Below, piece after piece: positions 37,168-48,173 of a stretch of 64,000 nucleotides of DNA. The stretch is from contig NZ_CP104877.1 in NCBI RefSeq assembly GCF_025452095.1, forward strand, positions 3,968,001-4,032,000, in the 5' to 3' direction. Under the pieces are notes generated by a model. The model ran no database searches. It was not told the origin of the DNA and worked only from the letters and a program-made list of their open reading frames with translations. Both the position numbers and the translations under genes were made by a program. Positions within the stretch are counted from its first letter, which is position 1. Every line of letters begins with the position of its first letter. This DNA comes from Paenarthrobacter sp. JL.01a (GTDB lineage: Bacteria; Actinomycetota; Actinomycetes; Actinomycetales; Micrococcaceae).

Positions 37168-37504
37168 CTACTCTCCTTCAGCTGCTGCGAAACCTGGCTG
37201 GCAGCGGAAACTGCCCCGTACAAGGTTAACGCAGAGCGTCGAGGCGGCGTCGAGCGGGCCGGACGTGCCGGCGTCGAGCGGGCCGGACGTGCCGGCGTCG
37301 AGCGGGCCGGACGTGCCGGCGTCGCGCGTCTGCCGCAAGGGCCCGCAACCATTCCGTGACTTACCCTTCGGTACTGTTTCGATCGGATATCAACGCCGCG
37401 AAGACGCGCGTCAGCGCTGGCCGGAAAGCAACCCCGCCCCTAATGTCAGATCATCGACGCAACCACGCCGCGTCGACCCACGCAATGTCGCTCCGGGGGG
37501 AACC
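37168..37504. promoter_or_regulatory. Divergent regulatory region upstream of the JetABC-like operon
   Basis: This 337-nt gap separates the condensin-like operon from a small membrane protein gene. It holds the three-unit 24-bp tandem repeat at 37249-37320. No clear -35/-10 pair was found for either gene. Confidence 0.5.
37249..37320. repeat. 24-bp tandem repeat, three exact units
   Basis: Three identical 24-nt units start at 37249, 37273 and 37297, each beginning GTCGAGCGGGCCGG. They lie about 80-150 nt upstream of the JetA-like start. Confidence 0.95.
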
Positions 37505-37807
37505 ATGGATTTCGATGTCACTGCGCTTGAAACGGGCACTTACGTAGTTATTGGGACGCTGTTATTCGCTGTCATTCTGGCTGCTTTCATTGCCGCCGCA
37601 GCGATGGCAACGATTGTTCTTATCGGCGCCATGGGCATGGTCTGGTACACCGTCAAGGGTGTCCTGGGTGGCCTGGTCCACGGCATCAATTTCGCGTGGG
37701 ACCGTTTGGTCCACCACGCCGTACAAGTGGAAATTCCGGCAGAATTCCAGCCGCAGGTTTCCTCTGGCACGGGTAGCTACCCGCGGGTAGCATTGAGGGA
37801 CAGCTGA
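37505..37807 (+). CDS. Small membrane protein, unknown function
   Basis: A 100-residue protein with a strong GGGGGGAA ribosome site. Residues 12-48 are strongly hydrophobic (VVIGTLLFAVILAAFIAAAA then IVLIGAMGMVWY), enough for one or two membrane spans; the rest is polar. No family recognised. It lies 64 nt before the acyl-CoA dehydrogenase gene. Confidence 0.75.
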   Translation: MDFDVTALETGTYVVIGTLLFAVILAAFIAAAAMATIVLIGAMGMVWYTVKGVLGGLVHGINFAWDRLVHHAVQVEIPAEFQPQVSSGTGSYPRVALRDS

Positions 37808-37871
37808 AGGGTTCCCACCCACGGCGGACCCTGGCTCCACCACCGGCACAACCGGTTAAAGGAGTTGTCCC

Positions 37872-39836
37872 ATGACGTCCGCTACTGACAACAGCCTCAC
37901 CGCCGCCAGCGTCAACGCCACAGCAGAAGAAGCCCGCGCCGTCGCCGAAGCCGCACGCGAAACCGAATGGAACCGGCCGAGCTTCGCCAAGGGCTTGTAC
38001 CTGGGCAGCTTCGACCTCAGCCTGATCCATCCCTGGCCGCAAGCCAAGGCGGAGGACGTGGAGCGCGGCGAAGAATTCATGGCCCGGTTGCTCGCTTTCG
38101 CCAAGACACTGTCCGGACGGGTGATTGAACGCGATGCCCGGATTCCGGACGAATACCTGGCAGGACTGGCCGAACTTGGCGTGTTCGGGATGAAGATCCC
38201 GCGCGAATACGGCGGCCTGGGCTTGTCGCTGGTCTACTACGGCCGGGCGCTTGCCCTTTTAGGTTCGGTCCATCCAAGCTTGGGTGCGTTGATTTCCGCC
38301 CACCAGTCAATCGGCGTTCCCGAGCCGGTCAAGGAATTCGGCACGCCGGAACAGAAGAAGGAATACCTCCCGCGCTGCGCCGCCGGCGCCATCACGGCGT
38401 TCCTCCTGACAGAGCCCGACGTCGGCAGCGACCCCGCGCGCATGGGCGCCACTGCCGTACTGTCCGACGACGGCGGTTCTTACGTTTTGGACGGCGTGAA
38501 GCTGTGGACCACCAACGGTGTCATTGCCGAACTCGTGGTGGTCATGGCCCGCGTTCCCGCCCACACCGATACCGACGGAACCGAGCACAAGGGCGGCATC
38601 TCGGCGTTCGTCGTGGAGATGGACTCGCCCGGCATCACCGTGGAAAACCGCAACGCCTTCATGGGGCTGCGCGGCATCGAGAACGGCGTGACGCGTTTCC
38701 ACCGGGTGCGCGTGCCTGCCGCCAACCGGTTGGGACGCGAAGGCCAAGGACTGAAGATCGCCCTGACCACGCTCAACACCGGGCGGTTGTCCATCCCGGG
38801 GCTCTGTGTAGCCGCCGGGAAGTGGAGCCTCAAGATCGCCCGCGAGTGGTCCAACGCGCGCACCCAGTGGGGCCGCCCAGTGGGCAAGCATGAGGCCGTG
38901 GGCAAGAAAATCGCCTTCATCGCTGCCACCACTTTTGCCTTGGAAGCAGTGTTCGAGCTGTCCGCCGAGATGGCCGACGCCGGACAGAAGGACGTACGCA
39001 TCGAGGCCGCCTTGGCCAAGCTGTGGTCCACCGAACTGAGCTGCCGGATTGCCGATGAGCTGGTGCAGATCCGTGGAGGCCGGGGCTTCGAAACCGCCGA
39101 CTCCCTGGAAGCACGTGGCGAGCGGGCGGTTCCTGCCGAACAGCTGCTTCGAGATCTTCGCATCAACAGGATCTTCGAGGGTTCCAGCGAGATCATGAAA
39201 CTGCTGATCGCCCGCGAAGCCGTGGACGCCCACCTTGCCGCGGCCGGCGACCTCGCCTCAGTGGATGCGAGCCTGCAGGACAAGGCGAGGGCCGCCGTCG
39301 GCGCTTCCGGCTTTTACGCGAGGTGGCTGCCCAAACTGGTTGCGGGTGCGGGCATGGATCCACGGTCCTACGCCGAATTCGGGCGTCTGGGGAAGCAGCT
39401 GCGGTTTGTTGAGCGGTCCTCCCGTCGACTGGCCCGGCAGACGTTCTACGGGATGGGGCGATGGCAGGCCAAGCTCGAATACAAGCAGGCATTCCTGGGC
39501 AGGATCGTCGACATCGGGGCGGAGCTGTTCGCTATGGCAGCCTGCTGCTCGCGCGCCGAGGCGCTGCTGCGGACCCACCCCGAACAGGGCGCCCCCGCCT
39601 TTGAATTGGCCGAGGCCTTCTGCGAACAGGCCCGCGTGCGGGTTGACGAATACTTCGACCAGCTGTGGAGGAATACCGACGACGGCGACCACGACCTCTC
39701 ACGCAAGGTCCTGGCCGGCGACTACACCTGGATGGAGGCCGGAATCCTGGACCAGTCCGAAGGAACAGGCCCCTGGATCGGCGACGCCTCCCCCGGCGCT
39801 TCGACCAAGGAGAACCTCCACCGCAAGTATCGGTAA
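37872..39836 (+). CDS. Acyl-CoA dehydrogenase, long form
   Basis: This 654-residue protein has the acyl-CoA dehydrogenase core: LAELGVFGMKIPREYGGLGL, the FAD/substrate block TAFLLTEPDVGSDPARM, and the C-terminal INRIFEGSSEIMKLLIAREA with the catalytic Glu in the usual place. An extra C-terminal helical domain of about 190 residues makes it like the VLCAD/ACAD9 type, which binds membranes. It should start beta-oxidation of long acyl-CoAs. A strong AAAGGAG site precedes ATG. Confidence 0.93.
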   Translation: MTSATDNSLTAASVNATAEEARAVAEAARETEWNRPSFAKGLYLGSFDLSLIHPWPQAKAEDVERGEEFMARLLAFAKTLSGRVIERDARIPDEYLAGLAELGVFGMKIPREYGGLGLSLVYYGRALALLGSVHPSLGALISAHQSIGVPEPVKEFGTPEQKKEYLPRCAAGAITAFLLTEPDVGSDPARMGATAVLSDDGGSYVLDGVKLWTTNGVIAELVVVMARVPAHTDTDGTEHKGGISAFVVEMDSPGITVENRNAFMGLRGIENGVTRFHRVRVPAANRLGREGQGLKIALTTLNTGRLSIPGLCVAAGKWSLKIAREWSNARTQWGRPVGKHEAVGKKIAFIAATTFALEAVFELSAEMADAGQKDVRIEAALAKLWSTELSCRIADELVQIRGGRGFETADSLEARGERAVPAEQLLRDLRINRIFEGSSEIMKLLIAREAVDAHLAAAGDLASVDASLQDKARAAVGASGFYARWLPKLVAGAGMDPRSYAEFGRLGKQLRFVERSSRRLARQTFYGMGRWQAKLEYKQAFLGRIVDIGAELFAMAACCSRAEALLRTHPEQGAPAFELAEAFCEQARVRVDEYFDQLWRNTDDGDHDLSRKVLAGDYTWMEAGILDQSEGTGPWIGDASPGASTKENLHRKYR

Positions 39837-39840
39837 CCAG

Positions 39841-40245
39841 CTAGCGGACGTCCCCGTCCACGTAGTACCAACGCTTGCCTTCCCGCACGAAACGGCTGAT
39901 TTCGCGCTGGACTCCGCGTTCGCCGTCGGACCTGTAGTGGGCTGCGAACTCAACGATCCCGTCGGAATCCAGTGGTCCGCCGTTGCTTGTGCCGAGGATA
40001 TCCAGCCTGCGCCACTCAACGTCCGGATCGAGATCCATGGACGCCGGGCGGGTACTCGGATGCCATGTGCGGATCAGGTATCCGGGATCGAGGACCACGA
40101 ATGCCGAATACCGGGAGCGCATGAGTTGCTCCGCCGTGGGCGCCTCAGCGTCGCCGCGATGGAACCGGCCGCAACAGTCGCTGTACTGTTCGCCGGAAAG
40201 GCAGGGGCATGAGCCGTTGCGGAGCCGGGTGGTGTCAGGGGTCAC
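39841..40245 (-). CDS. UPF0225 (YchJ-like) SEC-C protein
   Basis: A 134-residue protein with the SEC-C zinc motif CPCLSGEQYSDCCGRFH at the N-terminus and the YchJ core RSRYSAFVVLDPGYLIRTWH. Function is unknown for the family. I chose GTG 40245, which places the motif close to the N-terminus as usual; a longer frame upstream looks non-coding. Convergent with the dehydrogenase gene, 4 nt apart. Confidence 0.85.
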   Translation of the reverse strand: MTPDTTRLRNGSCPCLSGEQYSDCCGRFHRGDAEAPTAEQLMRSRYSAFVVLDPGYLIRTWHPSTRPASMDLDPDVEWRRLDILGTSNGGPLDSDGIVEFAAHYRSDGERGVQREISRFVREGKRWYYVDGDVR

Positions 40246-40430
40246 GACGCGCCAATCTGGGCTGGAAATGAGAGCTGGGCAACATATTTTCCCATGCCAT
40301 ATAACAGCTTCGAAACAACCCTGCCCGAGTGGGCTGCGGCGCGTGATTCCGTCGGTGCGGGACCTTAGGCTTGATAAGCAAGTTGGGTGGGCACTGCGCG
40401 CATCGCACAACGACGGCCAGGGGAGGCTAA

Positions 40431-41252
40431 GTGGAGGATCCGACAACACTCGCCATCAACCTGACGTACTTGGGGACGCTGGGCCTGGCAGTGCTGATGT
40501 TCCTGGGCCTTGGGCTGGTCATCATCATCACCTTGGTGGTTGCCGGAGTGGGACGGCTGATATCCGTCATTCTCCTGGCGTTGATCGGGATCTTCCCCAA
40601 GAAGGACAACACGCCCATCGTGCACCTTCCTGCGCAACCTGGTTACGCCCCGGACCCCGCCTTTGACGAGGACGGCGATGTGGAACCGGAGGCGGCGCCT
40701 GTCGCTGTCCCGGCCGGCGTTGCTGCGGCTGCCGTCGCGGAGCCTGCTGGCGTTGCTGCTGCTCCCGTCGCGGAGCCTGCTGGCGTTGCTGCTGCTCCCG
40801 TCGCGGAGCCTGCGGCTCCGGCGGTCGTCAAGGATGGCGCGTTGAAGACCAAGGCGAACCCGCGGAAGCTGCCCAAACCGGCAGAGGTCAAGTCAGCGGT
40901 CGAACACCAGACCGCGCACCACCCGATTGTTGTGGCCGCTACCAAGGAACCGCCTGTTCTCGCGAAGGATTGGGCCGACGCAGTTGCTGAAGCAGACCGC
41001 CGTGAAGCCGAGCGCGCCAAGGCCCAACAGCCGCCGCCCATCAGGGTGACGGTCCGGGACCTGGACGAGCCCGCGCCGTCGTCGAACGGCCAGAAGCCGG
41101 CGCCCGCAGCGAATGGCGCGAACACCGGCAGCCCCGCGAGCCCGGCCAAAAAACAGAACCCCGGTGCTTCCGCAAAAGGAAAGCCTCAGGTTCCTGCCCA
41201 AAAAAATCCCGGCCAAAAAGATTCGCTCAGCGGCGTCTCCCGCAACTCCTAG
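40431..41252 (+). CDS. Membrane-anchored Ala/Pro-rich protein, unknown function
   Basis: A 273-residue protein with GTG start after GGGGAGG. One or two membrane helices lie at residues 8-60, with the rest an Ala/Pro-rich, probably disordered tail. Residues about 92-125 are an 11-residue repeat (AEPAGVAAAPV) encoded by 33-nt direct repeats from 40701 to about 40812, two of them exact. Topology and function cannot be told. Confidence 0.75.
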   Translation: MEDPTTLAINLTYLGTLGLAVLMFLGLGLVIIITLVVAGVGRLISVILLALIGIFPKKDNTPIVHLPAQPGYAPDPAFDEDGDVEPEAAPVAVPAGVAAAAVAEPAGVAAAPVAEPAGVAAAPVAEPAAPAVVKDGALKTKANPRKLPKPAEVKSAVEHQTAHHPIVVAATKEPPVLAKDWADAVAEADRREAERAKAQQPPPIRVTVRDLDEPAPSSNGQKPAPAANGANTGSPASPAKKQNPGASAKGKPQVPAQKNPGQKDSLSGVSRNS

Positions 41253-41267
41253 CGTGGGCGGCTGGTG

Positions 41268-41759
41268 CTATGCAGCCAACTGACGGAATGCGGCGCCGTG
41301 GTAGATCAGGGGCTTGGACTCAAGGTTGACGTTGGTTGCCTTGACCTCAAGAACAACTATCGCGTGATCGCCGGCAGGAGTCTCAGAGACGATTTCGCAT
41401 TCGAAGCCCAGCACGGCACCATCGATCAGGACGGCACCTGAGTCGCTGACGCTGGTATCGAGTCCGGCGAAGCGGTCCCGCGTTTTCGACGCCAGCTGGA
41501 GGGCGTGGGCCTCCTGTCCTTCCGCGAGGACCGAAACGCCAAGCCGCTGGGCCTGGCGCAACCTGGGCCAGGTGGTGGACGAGTTCTGGACCGCGAACAT
41601 GACCAGCGGCGGCTCCAGTGAGACACCCACTGTGAAGGACGATGCCACCAGGGCTTCCGGTGTGAAGTCAACCATCGCACTGAAGGCTGCCACTCCCGAC
41701 GGGAACTGCGCAAAGGCCGCCTTGATGGCCGCCGTTTCTTCCACTGTGGTCTGTGTCAT
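41268..41759 (-). CDS. Flavin reductase family protein
   Basis: A 163-residue HpaC-like flavin reductase: FAQFPSGVAAFSAMVD, the core FTPEALVASSFTVGVSLEPP, and a C-terminal GAAFRQL. It should reduce free FMN or FAD with NAD(P)H for a partner monooxygenase; none is adjacent. ATG 41759 with GGGA upstream is preferred to a longer frame. Divergent from an aldo/keto reductase. Confidence 0.88.
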   Translation of the reverse strand: MTQTTVEETAAIKAAFAQFPSGVAAFSAMVDFTPEALVASSFTVGVSLEPPLVMFAVQNSSTTWPRLRQAQRLGVSVLAEGQEAHALQLASKTRDRFAGLDTSVSDSGAVLIDGAVLGFECEIVSETPAGDHAIVVLEVKATNVNLESKPLIYHGAAFRQLAA

Positions 41760-42039
41760 CCCGCTGTCCCTTTCGTGCGTTTTCCTGAGTTCCTTTCCCA
41801 TAATTCACGTGCTTGGACGAACGGCAATATTTGTTGATTCGCAAGTCATTTGTGTTGCCGTGTGTCAAGAAATGTCGCGAAGTATGGCCCCTTCCGTTAC
41901 TCCGCAAGACGAAAAGCGAAGAACTTCTACCATTTGCGTTTATGCCCAACCGGGCCGTGTGTAGCCTCGATTGAACACCCCGTCCACGGCCAATGCCCCG
42001 GCCTGGACACCAAGCACTATCCCTCCACAGGAAGCCGAC

Positions 42040-43074
42040 ATGAGCCTCAACGAGCTACGAACGCTTGGACGCACTGGCGCCCTGATCAGCCCGCTCACGC
42101 TGGGTACCCTGAACTTCGGCACCGGCGCCGCTCCCACGGGTCCGGCAGAAAGCATCCGGATCATCAAGGCCGCCCTCGACGCAGGGATCACCAGCGTCGA
42201 CACAGCCGACATCTACTCCCAGGGCGAGTCCGAAACCGTGGTCGGCCAGGCCATTCACAGCCGCCGCGACGACGTCTTCCTCGCCACCAAGTTCCACGGC
42301 CAAATGGGCTCCAACCCCGCGCACGCCGGCAACTCCCGGCGCTGGATAGTCCGTGCCGTCGAGGACAGTCTGCGACGACTGAACACCGACAGGATCGACC
42401 TCTACCAGGCGCACCGTCCGGACTACAACACCGACCTGCTGGAAACCATTACCGCCCTCAACGACCTCATCCGCCAGGGCAAGATCCTGTACTACGGCAC
42501 TTCCGTGTTCAGCCCTGCCCAGCTGGTCGAAGCCCAGTGGATCGCCAACACCAACCATCTGACCCCGCCGGTAGTGGACCAGGTTCCCTATTCGCTCCTG
42601 GTGCGTGCCAACGAACGCGACGTCCTGCCCATCACCCAGCAGTACGGCGTCGGGGTTTTGAGTTACGGACCGCTCGACGGCGGCTGGCTCGCCGGCGGCT
42701 ACCGCGTCGGGGCCGGGCAGCCCGAGAGCTCGCGCTTCTCCGCGCTTCCCGGCCGGTTCGACGTGACCGCGCCCTTCAACCAAGGCAAGCTGCACGCAGC
42801 AGACGCGCTGGCACAGCTCGCAGCACGTCACGGCCTGACCCTCATTCAGCTGGCGGTTGCTTTTGCGTTGAACCACCCCGCGGTGACCAGCGTGATTATC
42901 GGACCGCGGACAGAGGAGCACCTGACGGATTACCTGAAGGCGGCTGATATGGTGCTCAGCGAAGCAATCCTCGATGAGATCGACGACATCGTGGCGCCGG
43001 CCGTCAACTTCCTGGAGCGCGACGCCGGCACCGTAGCACCCCACCTCGAGTACCCAGAACTACGACGCCGGTAG
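42040..43074 (+). CDS. Aldo/keto reductase
   Basis: A 344-residue NADPH-dependent reductase with the barrel motifs GITSVDTADIYSQGESE (catalytic Asp and Tyr) and DLYQAHRPD, and a C-terminal cofactor block VIIGPRTEEHL. ATG 42040 follows AGGAAG. The substrate cannot be predicted. Confidence 0.92.
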   Translation: MSLNELRTLGRTGALISPLTLGTLNFGTGAAPTGPAESIRIIKAALDAGITSVDTADIYSQGESETVVGQAIHSRRDDVFLATKFHGQMGSNPAHAGNSRRWIVRAVEDSLRRLNTDRIDLYQAHRPDYNTDLLETITALNDLIRQGKILYYGTSVFSPAQLVEAQWIANTNHLTPPVVDQVPYSLLVRANERDVLPITQQYGVGVLSYGPLDGGWLAGGYRVGAGQPESSRFSALPGRFDVTAPFNQGKLHAADALAQLAARHGLTLIQLAVAFALNHPAVTSVIIGPRTEEHLTDYLKAADMVLSEAILDEIDDIVAPAVNFLERDAGTVAPHLEYPELRRR

Positions 43075-43236
43075 CCCCCTTCCGTTGTGGGGCCCGTTCT
43101 GCACGCTATAGCCATGCGTTTGCGCGCAGAGCAGGCCTCGCAAGGAGCTATTGACGGGTCTTGGCCGTGGCGTGATCCTTGAGCTAAGTGCTGCGGCACT
43201 CCGCAGCGTTTCACTTCCAGTAGAACGCCGCCGTCC

Positions 43237-44340
43237 ATGTCCAAGAATCACACGAAACAAAAGGCTGCACAGGCCGCCAGGTCAGGGCAACCCACCGAAG
43301 GCCCCCTGACCCACGAGGAACTTCTGCTCTCGGGGCGGAACCACTCCATGCCCTTGGAAGCCTTGCACGAGGACATCACTCCGGCCGGGCTCCATTACCT
43401 GTTGATCCACTTCGACATCCCGCTCGTGTCCGCCGAATCCTGGCGGTTGAGGTTGGGCGGGGCCGTGCACCGCAGCCTGGAGCTGAGCCTCGACGACATC
43501 AAGGCCCGGCCCGCCGTCACCATGCCCGTAACTCTTGAATGTGCGGGTAATGGGCGCTCACTGCTCCAACCTCGGCCCCTGAGCCAGCCCTGGGTACTCG
43601 GCGCAGTGGGCACGGCCGAGTGGACCGGGGCCCCGTTGGCACCCCTGCTGGAGGAGGCAGGTTTGGCGCGTGACGCCGTCGAACTCGTTTTTACAGGTGC
43701 CGACAGCGGCATCCAAGGCGGGGTTGAAGAGCCGTATGCCCGGAGTCTTTCGATCGAAGAGGCCATGCATCCCGAAGTCATGCTGGCCTACGCCATGAAC
43801 GGCCAACCCTTGCCGCCGCAGCACGGCTTTCCCTTGAGGCTGCTGGTGCCGGGGTGGTACGGGATGGCCAGTGTGAAGTGGCTGGCTTCCATCGAGGCAG
43901 TGAGGTCGAGGTTCACAGGTTGGCAGCAGTCCGTGGCTTACCACTACCTGCAGGGGCCAGATGGGCCGGGTCTGCCCGTTTCCCACATCCGGGTTCGTTC
44001 ACTGATGGTGCCGCCGGGAATACCCGACTTTTTCACGCGCCGCCGCGTCGTGGACGCCGGTCCGGTGATGCTGGAAGGGCGCGCATGGTCCGGTCACGGC
44101 GAAGTGGAACGGGTGGAAGTGGGAATCGACGGGGAATGGATGCCCGCGCACCTCGAACCGGCGCTGGGCGACTTCGCATGGCGGCGGTGGTCCATGGTGT
44201 GGGTGGCCAGTCCGGGTGAGCATGTGCTGCGGTGCCGGGCGATGGATACGTCGGGCGCGTTGCAGTCGACCGAGCAGGTGTGGAACTACCAAGGACTGGG
44301 GAACAACATGGCGCAGCGGGTGGAGGTGACGGTGCGGTAG
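43237..44340 (+). CDS. Sulfite-oxidase-family molybdopterin oxidoreductase
   Basis: This 367-residue protein has the molybdenum-binding cysteine in VTLECAGNGRS, the core QHGFPLRLLVPGWYGMASVKWL, and a C-terminal Mo-co dimerisation domain (about 260-367). These are typical of sulfite oxidase-like enzymes. No signal peptide and no heme domain are seen, so it may be cytosolic and use another acceptor. Substrate is inferred only at family level. Confidence 0.9.
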   Translation: MSKNHTKQKAAQAARSGQPTEGPLTHEELLLSGRNHSMPLEALHEDITPAGLHYLLIHFDIPLVSAESWRLRLGGAVHRSLELSLDDIKARPAVTMPVTLECAGNGRSLLQPRPLSQPWVLGAVGTAEWTGAPLAPLLEEAGLARDAVELVFTGADSGIQGGVEEPYARSLSIEEAMHPEVMLAYAMNGQPLPPQHGFPLRLLVPGWYGMASVKWLASIEAVRSRFTGWQQSVAYHYLQGPDGPGLPVSHIRVRSLMVPPGIPDFFTRRRVVDAGPVMLEGRAWSGHGEVERVEVGIDGEWMPAHLEPALGDFAWRRWSMVWVASPGEHVLRCRAMDTSGALQSTEQVWNYQGLGNNMAQRVEVTVR

Positions 44341-44395
44341 CTGGTTGCGGTGGTTGCTCGGGCTGGTTGCGCCGGTTGCGCCGAGGTCGCTGGAA

Positions 44396-44455
44396 CACTG
44401 CGAGTACTCCGGGAAACTTCCAGCGAATTCGACGCTTTCCCGCGTCCTCGCAGTG
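44396..44455. repeat. 60-bp palindromic element
   Basis: CACTGCGAG and CTCGCAGTG form the outer arms, with GGGAAA and TTTCCC pairing inside. The inner part resembles the element at 63718-63780. Confidence 0.6.
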
Positions 44456-44486
44456 CGCTTGCCGCCCCGTTAGACTCGATCCAATC

Positions 44487-44864
44487 ATGAGTATCCCGTC
44501 ATCATCCCCAGCGAACGTCCGCGTTGATGCCTGGTTGTGGGCCATCCGTGCCTACAAGACGCGCTCCGCGGCTACTGCTGCCTGCCGCGCCGGGCATATC
44601 CGGATCAATGGAAACCCCGTGAAGGCCTCCCAAAGCGTGATCATCGGCGACACCATCCGCATCCGCGAGTCCGGCTGGGAACGGATCCTCGAAGTCCGGC
44701 GGCTTATCGCAAAACGCGTTGGTGCCGAGGCCGCATCGCACTGCTTCACCGACCACACTCCCCCGCGCCCGGTGGCCCCCAAGCTCGGCCTGCCCCAGCG
44801 CGACCGCGGCGCCGGCCGACCCACCAAGAAGGACCGTCGCGACATGGAGAAACTGCGCGGCTGA
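44487..44864 (+). CDS. S4-domain RNA-binding protein (Hsp15-like)
   Basis: A 125-residue protein with an S4 domain: VRVDAWLWAIRAYKTRSAAT, then GHIRINGNPVKASQSVIIGD. It ends in a basic tail. Hsp15-type proteins bind stalled 50S-peptidyl-tRNA complexes; that role is inferred here. It stands alone. Confidence 0.9.
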   Translation: MSIPSSSPANVRVDAWLWAIRAYKTRSAATAACRAGHIRINGNPVKASQSVIIGDTIRIRESGWERILEVRRLIAKRVGAEAASHCFTDHTPPRPVAPKLGLPQRDRGAGRPTKKDRRDMEKLRG

Positions 44865-44888
44865 CCCTGCGGTGTTTAGCTTAGATTT

Positions 44889-44993
44889 TGCTGGATCATC
44901 AGGCTGGGCGCCGACCGGAATCCGTGGAATCTCAGGCTTTTGCGACATCAACGTCCCGATCATCCAGCAGAAATTACCTGGCACTTATCCACA
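44889..44993. other. Inverted repeat next to a DnaA-box-like site
   Basis: TGCTGGATCATC (44889-44900) and GATCATCCAGCA (44958-44969) are an inverted repeat with one mismatch. A perfect TTATCCACA lies at 44985-44993. A single box this far from dnaA does not indicate an origin. Confidence 0.4.
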
Positions 44994-45075
44994 GGAGCAT
45001 TTTTCTGACGTGAATCCCCTCGCGCCCGCTGCTTAGACTGGCCGCCACACCGCCGAAACAGCTTTGGGGAGCTTT

Positions 45076-46688
<1,613 letters not shown>

Positions 46689-46937
46689 AGGCCCGAGGCA
46701 CCGCAGCTTCCTGACCCGGTTTAGACCCAAAACAGCTCGAAACCACCGGAAAATCACGCCCTCCGACCTCAAACAAGGTCAGGAAGCCACACAAGACCCA
46801 GCCCGGGCCGCCAGCACCCACTTTGACCGTCAAACACCGATCGAGGCACCACTCCAACGGCGCGTCCAGGCCATCCGGGATTCAAAGTCGGTGCTGAGAG
46901 CACACGCAAAGGCGGCAACCAAGTGTTAAAAGAAGAA

Positions 46938-46965
46938 AAGCACCAGTTCCGAAGAACTGATGCTT
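46938..46965 (-). terminator. Terminator of the DUF3817-like gene
   Basis: An AAGCA-CAGTTC stem pairs with GAACTG-TGCTT and is followed on the minus strand by TTTTCTTCTTTT. The rest of the 290-nt gap from 46689 shows nothing recognisable. Confidence 0.8.
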
Positions 46966-46979
46966 CCCGGTGGCAAACA

Positions 46980-47441
46980 TTAGGAGAACCAGGTCCCCGG
47001 AGGGCCCATGAACAGCAGGAAGCTGAACACAACCCCCACGGCAACCAAAGTCACCACAACAGCAAGGATCGGATTCCGCAGCACCCAAGCCTGGGCCTTT
47101 TCAAACCCTCCCTGCGGCGATTCACCTCCGGCGGCCAAGCGCCACCCGCCGGCAAGGAGTCCTCGTCGATCCAGCGACTTTTCCATTGGGACGGTGGCAT
47201 ACGGAATCACAGCCGAGCAGATGGCAAGGAGGCCCGTGCGTAGGGACCACTTCTGGTTGATCCAGGTAAAGGCTGCCGTCGCTGCGTAGCAAAGAAAAAC
47301 AAAGCCGTGGATGCCTCCGGCGATGCTCACGCCCACATCGGTGGTCCGGGTGACGTACTTAAGGAACAACCCGATCAGCAACAACGTCCATGTCACGGCC
47401 TCGGCAAAAGCGACGGTACGAAACAAGGCGCGGGGTTGCAT
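46980..47441 (-). CDS. DUF3817-like membrane protein
   Basis: A 153-residue membrane protein with about four helices: FAEAVTWTLLLIGLFLKYVT, then GGIHGFVFLCYAATAAFTW, then AICSAVIPYATVP, then a C-terminal helix. The layout fits DUF3817 (YdzA-like) proteins. Function unknown. ATG 47441 fits the family start better than 47477. Confidence 0.8.
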   Translation of the reverse strand: MQPRALFRTVAFAEAVTWTLLLIGLFLKYVTRTTDVGVSIAGGIHGFVFLCYAATAAFTWINQKWSLRTGLLAICSAVIPYATVPMEKSLDRRGLLAGGWRLAAGGESPQGGFEKAQAWVLRNPILAVVVTLVAVGVVFSFLLFMGPPGTWFS

Positions 47442-47498
47442 GGGAGTCCTCGGGTAGGAAGCGGGAGACACCTCCAACCTACCGTGACTGGCAAGTCG

Positions 47499-48104
47499 CT
47501 AAGAATCAGCAGGAGGCAGGGCCTCCCGGTGCCGGATGCGCGAATCACCGAACTCGATGGCCACCGGAGAAATTTCCATTGGCGGTTCGTGACGGGACCG
47601 TGCCCTCCCCACGGCAATATGGGGCAGCCACCTCGGCGACCTGTATCCCAAGGCAGGTGAGCTCAGAATAAAGTCGTCGATGTTGTCGAGGCCCAGCTCA
47701 TCAAGCAACACGTGCAGGCCCTGCACCAGGAGGGCCTGGTAATCGTGTACGTCCTGGGGAACGTCAACTTCGAGTCCCATAAGTCGACCGCCACCCAGGG
47801 GCACCAGCTTGTCCGACTTACCCAGAAAACCCTGCAACACCGGCAATTCGGTCAGCCAACTGGTGACCTCGGGCAGCACCTTCCCAGGCTCCGCCCTGCC
47901 TTTGGTCCACGCGGCAATGTCCCCGACGAGTTCATCCAGGATTCCCACATGCAGCAAGGTCATGTGCAGTCCTTGGGGCTTGCGCAGTGAATCAACGAAT
48001 CGATCAAGGCCCTGGTAGTCAGCGGTTCCTGCACCAACGCGCAGAACCGGCACCTCAACGGTGATGCGCGGCTTGTCGGGGTTACTGGCCGTCATGGACG
48101 CCAT
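47499..48104 (-). CDS. 2H phosphoesterase-like (2'-5' RNA ligase family)
   Basis: About 201 residues with two histidine motifs spaced as in the 2H family: HMTLLHVG near residue 50 and HIAVGRA near residue 168. These proteins act as cyclic phosphodiesterases on RNA ends or nucleotides. The start is uncertain (48122, 48104 or 48095); no ribosome site is clear. Confidence 0.7.
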   Translation of the reverse strand: MASMTASNPDKPRITVEVPVLRVGAGTADYQGLDRFVDSLRKPQGLHMTLLHVGILDELVGDIAAWTKGRAEPGKVLPEVTSWLTELPVLQGFLGKSDKLVPLGGGRLMGLEVDVPQDVHDYQALLVQGLHVLLDELGLDNIDDFILSSPALGYRSPRWLPHIAVGRARSRHEPPMEISPVAIEFGDSRIRHREALPPADS

Positions 48105-48173
48105 TATGCGCCGTTTAGCCACCCAGGGGGAGGCCGACGACGGAACGCGCCTGCCGCCGTCGGGCGCTGTTAC

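Noticed and set aside
44985..44993. Replication origin suggested by TTATCCACA
   Set aside because: Only one box, no dnaA/dnaN nearby and no AT-rich unwinding region.
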